Shown here: piece by piece, positions 8,476 to 16,272 of the stretch | How the letters are laid out: each line of letters begins with the position of its first letter | Numbering within the stretch: the stretch's first letter is position 1 | From: a virus | Direction: 5' to 3' (one strand) | Length of the DNA stretch: 36,145 nucleotides | Virus record (IMG/VR): IMGVR_UViG_3300031586_000015 | Span: 1 to 36,145 of that record | The notes under the pieces: model-generated | The model's input: the letters and a program-made list of their open reading frames with translations, nothing else | Told to the model about the DNA's origin: nothing | Databases searched by the model: none | Position numbers and translations under genes: made by a program

Positions 8476-8723
8476 TGTTTAACGACCATTTATTTAATCA
8501 GCGTACTTTTAACTGGCCTAGGATAGTACGTATATTAGCTACAGGTAAAGTCATTTCTCTGGCAGCTAAACGATTTACGCTTGGTAAATTGCAGAGTTTA
8601 TATAATTTAGGCAAACGAAATGATAAGTACACGTTAGGTAGAACTAGCGGAAGTGACCTTGGACATACACAAGATAGTTATACATTAGGCGATTCTAAAG
8701 ACGATTATAACCTTGGAGGCTAG
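8475..8723 (+). CDS. Small protein with nine-residue LG repeats
   Basis: 82 aa, start overlapping the previous stop (TAATG). The C-terminal half is built of consecutive units of 8-9 residues ending in aromatic-x-Leu-Gly: FTLG, YNLG, YTLG, SDLG, YTLG, YNLG. Strict Leu-Gly spacing suggests a beta-solenoid or repeated beta-turn. No family known to me. Coupled to the adhesin upstream, so perhaps its anchor or a fibre tip. Confidence 0.6.
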   Translation: MFNDHLFNQRTFNWPRIVRILATGKVISLAAKRFTLGKLQSLYNLGKRNDKYTLGRTSGSDLGHTQDSYTLGDSKDDYNLGG

Positions 8724-8725
8724 AT

Positions 8726-9271
8726 ATGGCATTAAGTGATTATGCGCTGGTAACAGTAGCAGAAGCTAAAGTATATTTGAAAATCAACAACTCTGATAGC
8801 GATGCTGTTCTTGAGGCACTTGTTGAGACCGCTACCAGAAAGACTGAGGATTACTGCGGGACCCGGTGGGTTTCGCGCGAGATTGCAGAGACGCATATCG
8901 GCCAGGGTGAAAAGTACCTCTATCTGTACAGGATGCCAATTACAGAGATAACCTCCGTGACTATTGACGATGTAGCCTATACAAGCTATACGGAAAGATT
9001 ATCTATTGGCATGTTATATGGATTGTGGGAGAAGCTATCAGAGATAGTTGTAACCTACACAGCAGGGTATATCGCCAGCCGAAGCACCGCTGTTGCTACT
9101 ATCCCCGATGCGGTGATTGCGGTTATGCAATGCGTGGCTATTTGGTACAACAATTCTCTCAGTCTAACTTCTGAGAATATAAGCGGGGTTAATTCAGTTT
9201 CGTATGGTCAAGATTTAGTACTACCAGACTCCGTTAAGGCCAAACTATCATCTCTGAGAAGGATTATCTAA
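8726..9271 (+). CDS. Head-tail connector protein (gp6-like)
   Basis: 181 aa, GGAGG site. Matches the phage gp6/gp15-like connector family (PF05135 type): N-terminal VAEAKVYLKINNSDSDAVLEALVETATRKTEDYCGTRW, a middle beta part (MPITEITSVTIDD), and the C-terminal helices IPDAVIAVMQCVAIWY and LPDSVKAKLSSLRR. It forms the ring below the portal in HK97/SPP1-type phages. Overlaps the next gene by one base. Confidence 0.82.
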   Translation: MALSDYALVTVAEAKVYLKINNSDSDAVLEALVETATRKTEDYCGTRWVSREIAETHIGQGEKYLYLYRMPITEITSVTIDDVAYTSYTERLSIGMLYGLWEKLSEIVVTYTAGYIASRSTAVATIPDAVIAVMQCVAIWYNNSLSLTSENISGVNSVSYGQDLVLPDSVKAKLSSLRRII

Positions 9272-9570
9272 TGCTATTAACCGATAAGTGTGCTATATAT
9301 TTAAAATCATCTACCCTGGGTGCTAAGGGTGAAACGGCAACCTGGGGCGCGGCAAGTTATTACTGGTGCAGAAAAATATCATTGAGTGTTGATGCTATAG
9401 CTTCTTATCAGCAATTACATACTCAGGTGACGGATAAATTTATAATCGAAGGTACTGTGACTATAGGTCTAGGTACTCATAAGATTGTCTATAATTCGGT
9501 TACATACGAACCTCAGGCTACGGCCAGATATTTTAACAACATGACTGAAGTAGTGGTAAGGAAGGCATAA
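9271..9570 (+). CDS. Head closure / head-tail adaptor protein
   Basis: 99 aa with TAATG coupling at both ends. Size, position after the connector and beta-barrel-like content (CAIYLKSS, VTDKFIIEGT, HKIVYNSVTYEPQ) match the SPP1 gp16-like stopper/adaptor family (PF05521), which closes the packaged head. Confidence 0.7.
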   Translation: MLLTDKCAIYLKSSTLGAKGETATWGAASYYWCRKISLSVDAIASYQQLHTQVTDKFIIEGTVTIGLGTHKIVYNSVTYEPQATARYFNNMTEVVVRKA

Positions 9571-9977
9571 TGGGCGTAGAAATAGAACTCAAGAGCTATC
9601 TGAAGGAAGTCGAGGCTAAAATAGATTCTACCATCAAAGAGCGGATGAATGATGCTGTCAATGAGGTAAGGAATCAAACATTAGAGACTCTTTCAGGCGC
9701 ACGTTCAGGCAGACAATACAAGATACCCGGGACACAGAGAATCTACACTGCTTCAGCTCCAGGAGAGCCTCCAGCAACTGCCACCAGCAGGCTAAAACAA
9801 TCAGTTGCCACTGATGTTTCAGGTGATGGACTGGAAGGAATAGTTGGAACCGATATTGATTATGGTAAGAAGCTTGAATATGGAGACAGTAAAATAGAAG
9901 CTCGTCCGTGGTTAAAGGTTTCCTTTGAGAAATCAGCAAATGCAATAAAGGAGATATTCACAAAGAAATGGTTTTAG
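9570..9977 (+). CDS. HK97 gp10-like neck protein
   Basis: 135 aa. Long N-terminal helix (LKSYLKEVEAKIDSTIKERMNDAVNEVRNQ), then YTASAPGEPPATATSRLKQSV and the C-terminal EARPWLKVSFEKSANAIKEIF, matching the HK97 gp10-like family (PF04883), a neck/tail-completion component. Overlaps the next gene by 10 bases. Confidence 0.8.
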   Translation: MGVEIELKSYLKEVEAKIDSTIKERMNDAVNEVRNQTLETLSGARSGRQYKIPGTQRIYTASAPGEPPATATSRLKQSVATDVSGDGLEGIVGTDIDYGKKLEYGDSKIEARPWLKVSFEKSANAIKEIFTKKWF

Positions 9978-10405
9978 ATATTCAGGAATCACTAATAACA
10001 TCTATATATACGATTCTGACAGAAGACGAGACTTTACAAGGGCTCATGGGCGATACGGTAAGGCTTTATCCGGTGTGGGCTAAACCAGATGCTACCTTCC
10101 CTTATCTAGTCCATAGAATCGACATGGCTAATGTCGCCGACTGGTCACCTGTTAGAAGGTGTACCTATTATTTAGACATATGGTCAAACTCATCTGATTA
10201 TGAAGAGACTACAGATATAAGGCAGCAGATTATCGCTTTGATTGATAATTTAGACAGCTCAACAGCAGAGACTTCTGAATTTATAATGTGGCTACAAACA
10301 GACGGATTCATTCCTGAATCCACTGAAAATATATTTCATTATGCAATGCAATTCAATTTAAAATGGGTGAGGGATGGGCAAATCGGAGTATTATTAAAGA
10401 GATAG
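9968..10405 (+). CDS. Tail completion / terminator protein (DUF3168-like)
   Basis: 145 aa. The start QESLITSIYTILTEDETL, RLYPVWAKPDATFPYLVHR and the later YYLDIWSNSSDYEETTDIRQQIIALID follow the DUF3168 / lambda gpU-SPP1 gp17 type tail terminator that caps the tube for joining to the head. The position right before the tail tube genes is diagnostic for this role. Confidence 0.78.
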   Translation: MVLDIQESLITSIYTILTEDETLQGLMGDTVRLYPVWAKPDATFPYLVHRIDMANVADWSPVRRCTYYLDIWSNSSDYEETTDIRQQIIALIDNLDSSTAETSEFIMWLQTDGFIPESTENIFHYAMQFNLKWVRDGQIGVLLKR

Positions 10406-10415
10406 GAGGGTTAAA

Positions 10416-10847
10416 ATGACCACAGCAGCAGTATCAGGGAATGGAACAAAATTAAATTGGGATGGAGTCGACATAGCAGAACCGACCAGCATCACGGGGC
10501 CAAGCGAATCAGCGGGTTCTATTGATTTATCAAGCCATGATTCGGCAGATGCTTATAAAGAGTTCTGTGCGGGGATGCGTGATGGTGGCGAAATATCATT
10601 TGAACTCAATTTTGTATCGACCGATACCACTGGCCAGATAGCCATGCACACGGACTTTCAAGCAGGTTCTACTAAAACATGGATCATAAAACATCCTGCC
10701 TGGGTATCTTCGTCTCACGAATACCCACAAATCACCGGAAGCGGTCATGTTACCTCTTTCAATGTGAGCTTTCCGGACGATGACAAAATATCGGTAAGCG
10801 GGGCTATCAAGGTCACTGGTAAGCCTGTATTAACGGCCAGCGCATAG
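10416..10847 (+). CDS. Tail tube protein, short form
   Basis: 143 aa, AGGAGG site. Beta-rich and typical of the siphoviral tail tube: SSHDSADAYKEFCAGMRDGGEISFELNF, then the Gly-Thr linker and VTSFNVSFPDDDKISVSGAIKVTGKP. Hexamer rings of this protein form the tail tube. It is paralogous to the next gene, which adds a C-terminal domain. Confidence 0.85.
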   Translation: MTTAAVSGNGTKLNWDGVDIAEPTSITGPSESAGSIDLSSHDSADAYKEFCAGMRDGGEISFELNFVSTDTTGQIAMHTDFQAGSTKTWIIKHPAWVSSSHEYPQITGSGHVTSFNVSFPDDDKISVSGAIKVTGKPVLTASA

Positions 10848-10855
10848 GAGGCAAT

Positions 10856-11575
10856 ATGAGTAGTGGTTTATTAGCACATGGAACAGTCTTAATATGGAAT
10901 TTTCAGAAGGTATTGGAATTATCCAATATGAGCATATCTGAGAGCAAGTCCAGTATAAAAGTTTCCTCTCATGATTCTCCGGAAGGTTGGCATGAATATA
11001 TTGCAGGAATGGGAGATGGTGGAGAAATATCACTCGAAGGTAACTCTATTGTCGGCGATACCAAGGGGCAAATAGCATTACATACTGATAAACAGGCTGG
11101 AACTAAAAGATACTGTTATATTGTACCTCCGATGTCTCATGCTTGGGCTATGGAACAATATGCTATTGTGACTGGTTTCGGTAATTCCTTCCCTATGGAT
11201 GATAAAATCTCTCTAACCGGTACCTTAAAAGTCTCAGGAAAGCCTTTAATGTATCTAACACAATCTACCGGGATATCTGCACTCTCAGGCATAGAACAGA
11301 CCGACACTACGGCACTGGAAATAGCAGAGGACATAGCAGCGGGGACTTATGCTTATACCTGCACTGTTGATACTGCTTCTGATTGGGTAAAACTCACAGT
11401 GACCGCTGCAAGCCATACAATTTACGCAGACGGGGTTGCACAGACAACCACAGTCCAGGGAGATGAAATAACACTGGGCGCGGCCGGGACAACTACAGAC
11501 ATATTGATAATGGTATTCGAGTCCACGAAGTCACCTAGATTATATAAATTAACAGTAACGAGACCGGCAGCATAA
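10856..11575 (+). CDS. Tail tube protein, long form with added beta-sandwich domain
   Basis: 239 aa, AGGAGG site. Residues 1-140 repeat the tube fold of the preceding gene (SSHDSPEGWHEYIAGMGDGGEISLEGN, FPMDDKISLTGTLKVSGKP). Residues about 145-239 form an additional domain with a cadherin-like beta-sandwich pattern (ISALSGIEQTDT, AYTCTVDTASDWVKLTVTA, RLYKLTVTR), which would project from the tail surface. Two tube genes in tandem imply a mixed tube, or different tubes for shaft and tip. Confidence 0.78.
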   Translation: MSSGLLAHGTVLIWNFQKVLELSNMSISESKSSIKVSSHDSPEGWHEYIAGMGDGGEISLEGNSIVGDTKGQIALHTDKQAGTKRYCYIVPPMSHAWAMEQYAIVTGFGNSFPMDDKISLTGTLKVSGKPLMYLTQSTGISALSGIEQTDTTALEIAEDIAAGTYAYTCTVDTASDWVKLTVTAASHTIYADGVAQTTTVQGDEITLGAAGTTTDILIMVFESTKSPRLYKLTVTRPAA

Positions 11576-11586
11576 GGAGTAAAATC

Positions 11587-11805
11587 ATGAGTAGAGCTAT
11601 AGCGGGTCATGAAATAGGGAAACAGGTTGCAGACGCACTCGGATTGGAGAGACCAACTGACATTAAAATCCATATTCCACTTGATGATGTAGTGTTAGTT
11701 GAAGTTAAATACTTTCCAGACAAGGAACACATGGATAAATTAATCCCGATATTGGCTAAATATAATTTAGTTCCCAAGAAGGAGAATAATGGAAAAGCAA
11801 AATAA
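11587..11805 (+). CDS. Hypothetical small protein before the tail chaperone
   Basis: 72 aa, AAGGAG site. N-terminal helix GHEIGKQVADALGLE, then beta-type segment DIKIHIPLDDVVLVEVKYFPD and a helix with a basic Lys/Asn tail. It overlaps the chaperone start by 17 bases. I do not recognise the family. The position between tail tube and assembly chaperone suggests a tail-assembly role. Confidence 0.55.
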   Translation: MSRAIAGHEIGKQVADALGLERPTDIKIHIPLDDVVLVEVKYFPDKEHMDKLIPILAKYNLVPKKENNGKAK

Positions 11806-12211
11806 GACAAACAAACCTATCAAAGAGATGTCAGATGAAGAATTAAATGATATTTCTAAGTCTATCCCACCACACATACTGGAAAAGGTTGAAAGAATAT
11901 ATGAACCTAAATTAACAAAGGTAGAGGAAGAATCACGAGTTAAAGTTATGCTGGACAAGGAACGAACCTTGGTAATAAACCTTAACACGATGGATGATTT
12001 TGAATCAGTGGTTGGAGAGGGAGTAGATTTCAATGGGCATTGGAGGCACGTTAAGGTAATGGTATGGGCAGGATTGCTTGAAGATCAGCCTGAGCTAACA
12101 TTAAGAGATGCAGGTAAATTAGTACCATTTAAGCGTTTTCCACAGATAGCCCAAGCCTTAGCCAAGGTTTTTGAGATACCAGACCCTTTATTGGCAAAGT
12201 CTCCCGATTAG
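11789..12211 (+). CDS. Tail assembly chaperone, G-like
   Basis: 140 aa, AAGGAG site. Acidic helical protein (MSDEELNDISKSIPPHILEKVERIYEPKL; a DGH-type central part; LTLRDAGKLVPFKRFPQIAQALAKVFEIPDP) placed between the tube and tape measure genes, the place of lambda G and its relatives, which coat the tape measure during tail assembly. The frame carries a slippery heptamer near its end and would extend by frameshift into a second segment ending at 12513. Confidence 0.8.
   Translation: MEKQNKTNKPIKEMSDEELNDISKSIPPHILEKVERIYEPKLTKVEEESRVKVMLDKERTLVINLNTMDDFESVVGEGVDFNGHWRHVKVMVWAGLLEDQPELTLRDAGKLVPFKRFPQIAQALAKVFEIPDPLLAKSPD
12184..12190 (+). other. -1 ribosomal frameshift site CCCTTTA
   Basis: CCCTTTA is an exact X XXY YYZ heptamer, and its codon phase in the upstream frame is C CCT TTA as required. 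A one-base backward slip moves to the frame that stays open to 12513. The zero-frame stop is 19 bases downstream (TAG 12209-12211). This matches the G/GT programmed frameshift of long-tailed phages. Confidence 0.75.
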
Positions 12212-12513
12212 ATAGGTGGGCATTCGGGAGATATTGTCTTAATCTTAAAGAAGAGGAATACTGGAAGCTATCACCAAGACAATTCTATGCACTCAGCAAA
12301 CAATACCAGAAAGAACAGGAAAGTCTAGACCGCAGAGCAGCCTTAATCTGTTCTATATTGGCTGAGATTAACAGAGACCCTAAAAAGAAAAAAGACTCAT
12401 TTAAGATAGAGGACTTCATGCCTAAATTTGTAAAACACACGGAGCAATCACCTGAGGTTATGAAAAAACAAGCTATGTTAATTACTCGCATGTTGGGCGG
12501 TAAAGTTATATGA
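12190..12513 (+). CDS. Tail assembly chaperone T segment (frameshift extension, GT-like)
   Basis: 107 codons open with no start codon of its own near the beginning, read after -1 frameshift at 12184-12190. Fused product 11789-12513 would be about 241 aa. The segment begins IGKVSRLDRWAFGRYCLNLKEEEYWKLSPRQFYALSKQYQ and ends MLITRMLGGKVI. The YWKLSPRQFYALSK motif is typical of the T half of GT chaperones. Its stop overlaps the tape measure start (ATGA). Confidence 0.75.
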   Translation: MGKVSRLDRWAFGRYCLNLKEEEYWKLSPRQFYALSKQYQKEQESLDRRAALICSILAEINRDPKKKKDSFKIEDFMPKFVKHTEQSPEVMKKQAMLITRMLGGKVI

Positions 12514-14111
12514 ATGTATTCGATTTATTTGGGCAAATTAAATTAGACGGAGCTTCTGCTGTTAAAAAGGAATTATCAGAGACCGAGGCTCACGCCAAGA
12601 AAGTCTCCGATGCTATGAAAATAATGGGAACGATGTTCACTGCTGTTGGAGCTGCTGGTTTAAAGATGGTATCCGATGCAAGGCAAATGAACGCTCAACT
12701 CGGGCAGACAGCCTTGACTCTTGGAATATCTACTAAAGAGATGCGAGACCTGGCGCTCGAGACCACTAATGTAACGTTTCCTTTGGAGTCGGTAAAGAAT
12801 ACGTTTGATTTACTAACTAAAGCGGGCGTTAGAAATACTCAGGAATTAAAGAACTCGGCTGGCGCTTTTGATGCTCTGGCTGATGCAACCGGGTCGAGTG
12901 CTGAGACTGTAGCTGATATTCTGATACCAGCTTTAAAGGCTATGGGCGAAACCTTACCTCAAAACTCTGCTGATTTAGATAAATTCACCTGGCTAACTAA
13001 AAACACCACTACGGAGTTATCTGATTTCGGGTCGGTAATGGATTATGTGGCCATGTATGGCAAGGATTTAAATGTATCACTAGATGATATGATAGCTATC
13101 ATGGCTATTCTAGAAGACCAAGGCAAAGGTGGGGCTACTGCTACTAGATTGTTTAGAACTGCTGTTACTGAAGCAGCTGATGGTACGGTGACTCTTAATG
13201 AAGCGTTAGGGATTACACCTGAAGAGATAGCCAAATACAGGACAGAAATGGAAGGGGCTACAGGTATAACAGACGATTATGCCGAAGTTGCCAATGAGCA
13301 ATACGGTATCATGGACAAGATTAAGCAGAAGTTCTCAGAACTGACATTAGTAGCAGGGTCTTATCTAACTCCGTTAGAACCTATATTAGCGGCAATGACA
13401 GCTATGGGGCCTGCTATGATTTTATTATCCTCTGCTACAGGAATTCAAACGATTAAGACTGTAGCTCATACCGTTGCATTAGTAGCTCATACCGTGGCCC
13501 ATGGGGTTGCTACCGCTGCTCAGTGGGCTTTCAATGCTGCGGTGAGTGCTAATCCTATCGGGCTTATTATATTAGCAATAGCTGCTCTTGTAACAGGGAT
13601 TATTTTACTGGCTAAGAATTGGGATTTCGTAAAAGAGAAGATGTTAGTTGTCTGGGACGTGATAGTCTCGATTGTGAAAGGGCATATCAATTTAGTAATC
13701 GGATTCATAAACGGCATGATATGGGCTATTGAAAAGGCTATCAACTTTTTAGGCGATGCTATAAGACAACTACCATCTATAACTATTCCAGATTGGGTTC
13801 CGCTAATTGGTGGTAAAGAGTTTTCATGGCCTGCGCCTCCTCCAATCGAACTTCCTAGAATTCCTTTATTAGATACTGGAGGGCTAGTTCAGGGGCCCGG
13901 AGTGTTCCAAGTTGGCCCGGGCGTAAAAGAGGTTGTTAGAACACCTTCCGGTAACAAAGAGCTACATGTTCATATTGGTGTTTTTGCAGGCACTGAGACA
14001 GAATTTAGAGTTCTCGTTAAAAAGATAAAGGAGGTCATGGGTGAAGATGATAGGCGTAATGCCTTCGGACAGCTTGGGGAAGGTTATTTCTATGGCAGGA
14101 GTTCTATCTAA
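12510..14111 (+). CDS. Tail tape measure protein
   Basis: 533 aa. N-terminal coiled-coil-like region (VKKELSETEAHAKKVSDAMKIMG), Ala/Gly-rich middle resembling phage tail tape measure repeats (TLGISTKEMRDLALETTNVTF, FDALADATGSSAETVADILIPALKAMGE) and hydrophobic helices at about 285-380 (AMTAMGPAMILLSS, ANPIGLIILAIAALVTGIILLAKNW) that could insert in the host membrane. It is short, so a tail of about 80 nm is expected by the usual 0.15 nm per residue. ATGA overlap with the chaperone, TAATG with the next gene. Confidence 0.88.
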   Translation: MNVFDLFGQIKLDGASAVKKELSETEAHAKKVSDAMKIMGTMFTAVGAAGLKMVSDARQMNAQLGQTALTLGISTKEMRDLALETTNVTFPLESVKNTFDLLTKAGVRNTQELKNSAGAFDALADATGSSAETVADILIPALKAMGETLPQNSADLDKFTWLTKNTTTELSDFGSVMDYVAMYGKDLNVSLDDMIAIMAILEDQGKGGATATRLFRTAVTEAADGTVTLNEALGITPEEIAKYRTEMEGATGITDDYAEVANEQYGIMDKIKQKFSELTLVAGSYLTPLEPILAAMTAMGPAMILLSSATGIQTIKTVAHTVALVAHTVAHGVATAAQWAFNAAVSANPIGLIILAIAALVTGIILLAKNWDFVKEKMLVVWDVIVSIVKGHINLVIGFINGMIWAIEKAINFLGDAIRQLPSITIPDWVPLIGGKEFSWPAPPPIELPRIPLLDTGGLVQGPGVFQVGPGVKEVVRTPSGNKELHVHIGVFAGTETEFRVLVKKIKEVMGEDDRRNAFGQLGEGYFYGRSSI

Positions 14112-14659
14112 TGGCCCGCGATGTGGAAATGGAAGTCATGGTAGATTGGAATGCTACCGACTGGGCGGCTACTCCAGATTTCTCAGAGGATATTGACGAT
14201 ATTACCGATGATTTTATCAACATGGGGGGATCCCGGGGCAAAGAAAAAGAATCGGGTAACATTCCTGCAGGAACTGTTGATATCGAATTAAGAAACCTGG
14301 CAGGGAAGTACCATCCGAGAAATACCTCGAGCCCTTTATATGGCTTGATCAGGCCCATGTTGCCGATAAGAATTCGTGAAACATCTGATGAGGAAACTGT
14401 AACTCTTTATACAGGCTTTATTTCAAAGATTAAGATTCCAGACCAGAGAGATGTTAGAACTGCGCACCTATACTGCACCGATGGTTTAGATATCATATCC
14501 AGGAATTTAGTGTCGCAGGACGAGGAAGAGTTAACTACACAGTCAGACGGGGATTCTATCGGTGATTTATTGGATGCTGCGGGATGGCCTTCTGGTAAAA
14601 GAAATATAGACACCGATGGCGGAGATGTGCTCCAATACCCAAAGACAAGGGAATATTAG
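14111..14659 (+). CDS. Tail hub/tip protein, N-terminal part of a split gene
   Basis: 182 aa. Resembles the first domain of the common siphoviral minor tail (distal tail/hub) protein: VEMEVMVDWNATDW, the Gly/Arg-rich GGSRGKEKESGNIPAGTVDIELRNLAGKYHPRN, LYTGFISKIKIPDQR, and GDLLDAAGWPSGKRNID. In relatives the chain continues past VLQYPKTRE- into a domain that here appears only inside the next two genes. The TAG stop (14657-14659) is followed at once by the next ATG in the same reading frame. Confidence 0.72.
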   Translation: MARDVEMEVMVDWNATDWAATPDFSEDIDDITDDFINMGGSRGKEKESGNIPAGTVDIELRNLAGKYHPRNTSSPLYGLIRPMLPIRIRETSDEETVTLYTGFISKIKIPDQRDVRTAHLYCTDGLDIISRNLVSQDEEELTTQSDGDSIGDLLDAAGWPSGKRNIDTDGGDVLQYPKTREY

Positions 14660-15418
14660 ATGTCGAATAAAATCTCTACTACACAAAACAAACTAGTATA
14701 TAGAGGGGGAGTTGATGAAACTTGGGGGACTATCCGGGATGGAGCTGGTACGGGGGCAACCTACGATTCTGGTTGTGGTTTTAACTGCTCAACCACTAAT
14801 GGGCAATTTGCAGATTTGTTGCGGTCTATTATCACGTTTGATACATCCGATATAGGAAATAGAAAGATTAGCAGTGCTAGTGTTAAGCTAGAAGATTACA
14901 ACAATCTAGGTAGCTATGCTGGTACAACTCCAAATATAGGTATAGCTGTTTATGGCGCAACACCTTCAGACCCTGAGAGCATTGTTGCTGCTGATTATGG
15001 TAATTGTGGCACTACGATACTATCAGACATAGTTCGTAGAGATACCATAGTTGCTCAAGAATTATTACAACATGGCATATTTTTGGAATTGGATAAAACA
15101 GGAATAGACTACATCAATACATCAGGCTATACCTCTTTCAGTTTGCGCGACCCTATTTACGATGTCGCCGGTAGTGTACCCAGTTGGGAGTCTGAAAGGG
15201 CATCTTACATAGTGGATTTATCCGCCTGTACAGTATATCTGCTAGTCAGCTATACAGAGAGTGAATCGGAAATCAAGGATAGTAGTATCATAAAACGCAA
15301 GGTGACATTAGAGGCTGCACGGAATTTAGAGGTTCAATTCGGAGGGAGGATATATATATCAAAGTCAGGTAATTTCACTTATGAATCACGTTTCCACAGG
15401 CAATCGGAGGATTTATGA
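14660..15418 (+). CDS. Inserted adhesin-like domain fused to the middle part of the split tail hub
   Basis: 252 aa starting directly after the amber stop of the previous gene and in the same frame. Residues 1-210 (NKLVYRGGVDETWGTIRDGA, SIITFDTSDIGNRKISSASVKLED, IDYINTSGYTSFSLRDPIYD) form a DNRLRE/beta-sandwich-like surface domain. Residues about 215-252 (KVTLEAARNLEVQFGGRIYISKSGNFTYESRFHR) are the conserved middle of the tail hub family (compare the usual element -GGxxYxxxDGxLxxExRxHR). AAGGGA may be its ribosome site. See the findings on the three-part arrangement. Confidence 0.7.
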   Translation: MSNKISTTQNKLVYRGGVDETWGTIRDGAGTGATYDSGCGFNCSTTNGQFADLLRSIITFDTSDIGNRKISSASVKLEDYNNLGSYAGTTPNIGIAVYGATPSDPESIVAADYGNCGTTILSDIVRRDTIVAQELLQHGIFLELDKTGIDYINTSGYTSFSLRDPIYDVAGSVPSWESERASYIVDLSACTVYLLVSYTESESEIKDSSIIKRKVTLEAARNLEVQFGGRIYISKSGNFTYESRFHRQSEDL

Positions 15419-16263
15419 ACTGGACTGTTCCCAGTGGCATAATAAAAGCCTTCTCGTATGAATTGTCAGAGCGCGAGATATATAACGATATCCGCTCTGA
15501 AATTGGAAAAACAAACTCCGAGACGGTTATCGATGATGATGCAGATTACTCATGGAAGGTTTGGACTAAATATTCGGGGCTACCTGCTCCGGGCTATACT
15601 CATTTTGCATATTTTACAGCCACACAACAATCTCCCATATCGTGGAAATTAGTAAACGTATCAGCAGCTACATATGCAAAAGTGCCCTATTACGATTATG
15701 AGATTGAACTCCAAGATACTAATGACGATTTAACTAAGGCAGTAAGAATTAAAAATAAGGGTTCTTCCGGTGGGACAATACAATATACAGTCAAATATAA
15801 ATACCTTACATCAGAGGAAGTTACCCATGAAGAAACGACTGAGACAATTTTAACTGTACGGTCTACCGATGAGGAAAGTATATCGACGTATGCCAGGCGG
15901 TCAATGAACCTTGTATGGCCACAAGGGGCTACAGAGGAAACGGTTCAGGGGTTATGCGATTTTAATAGAAACAGGTATAAAGACCCTTATGGTTATGCAA
16001 CTCTGGTACTGATAGGTGACACGGCCGCGAAACGGGAGATAATCTTTAAGGCTGAGATGTCGGATATTATGACTGTGACCGATGCTTATTCCTACCTTCC
16101 TGAGACGGATTTCTTTGTAGACAGCATCGACTTTGACATAGATATAGAAAGGCTGAATATACCTATTGCTACATTCGGGCTCGTAGAACAGAGACCAGTT
16201 GAAACGATGGTATATTTCAGATTTGGGAGCGGGCATTTTGGCGGGCCAGAAGTATTTGGCTAG
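15415..16263 (+). CDS. Tail hub/tip protein, C-terminal part of a split gene
   Basis: 282 aa. GGAGG site and an ATGA overlap with the preceding gene. The beginning, VPSGIIKAFSYELSEREIYNDIRSEIG, corresponds to the segment that normally follows the ESRFHR element in single-chain minor tail proteins, so the third piece of one ancestral protein is here. The rest has beta-rich repeats (YDYEIELQDTNDD, DPYGYATLVLIGDTAAKREIIFKAEMSD, DSIDFDIDIERLNI) and a C-terminal FRFGSGHFGG. It is likely part of the tail tip, near receptor-binding machinery. Confidence 0.7.
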   Translation: MNWTVPSGIIKAFSYELSEREIYNDIRSEIGKTNSETVIDDDADYSWKVWTKYSGLPAPGYTHFAYFTATQQSPISWKLVNVSAATYAKVPYYDYEIELQDTNDDLTKAVRIKNKGSSGGTIQYTVKYKYLTSEEVTHEETTETILTVRSTDEESISTYARRSMNLVWPQGATEETVQGLCDFNRNRYKDPYGYATLVLIGDTAAKREIIFKAEMSDIMTVTDAYSYLPETDFFVDSIDFDIDIERLNIPIATFGLVEQRPVETMVYFRFGSGHFGGPEVFG

Positions 16264-16272
16264 GAGGTAAAC

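Noticed and set aside
14657-14659. Genome-wide reassignment of TAG
   Set aside because: Many genes here end properly at TAG (for example the capsid gene), so only local read-through at this codon is worth considering.
15458-15652. 64-codon plus-strand frame inside the tail hub piece
   Set aside because: Nested in a strongly coding gene, with no ribosome site or conserved pattern.
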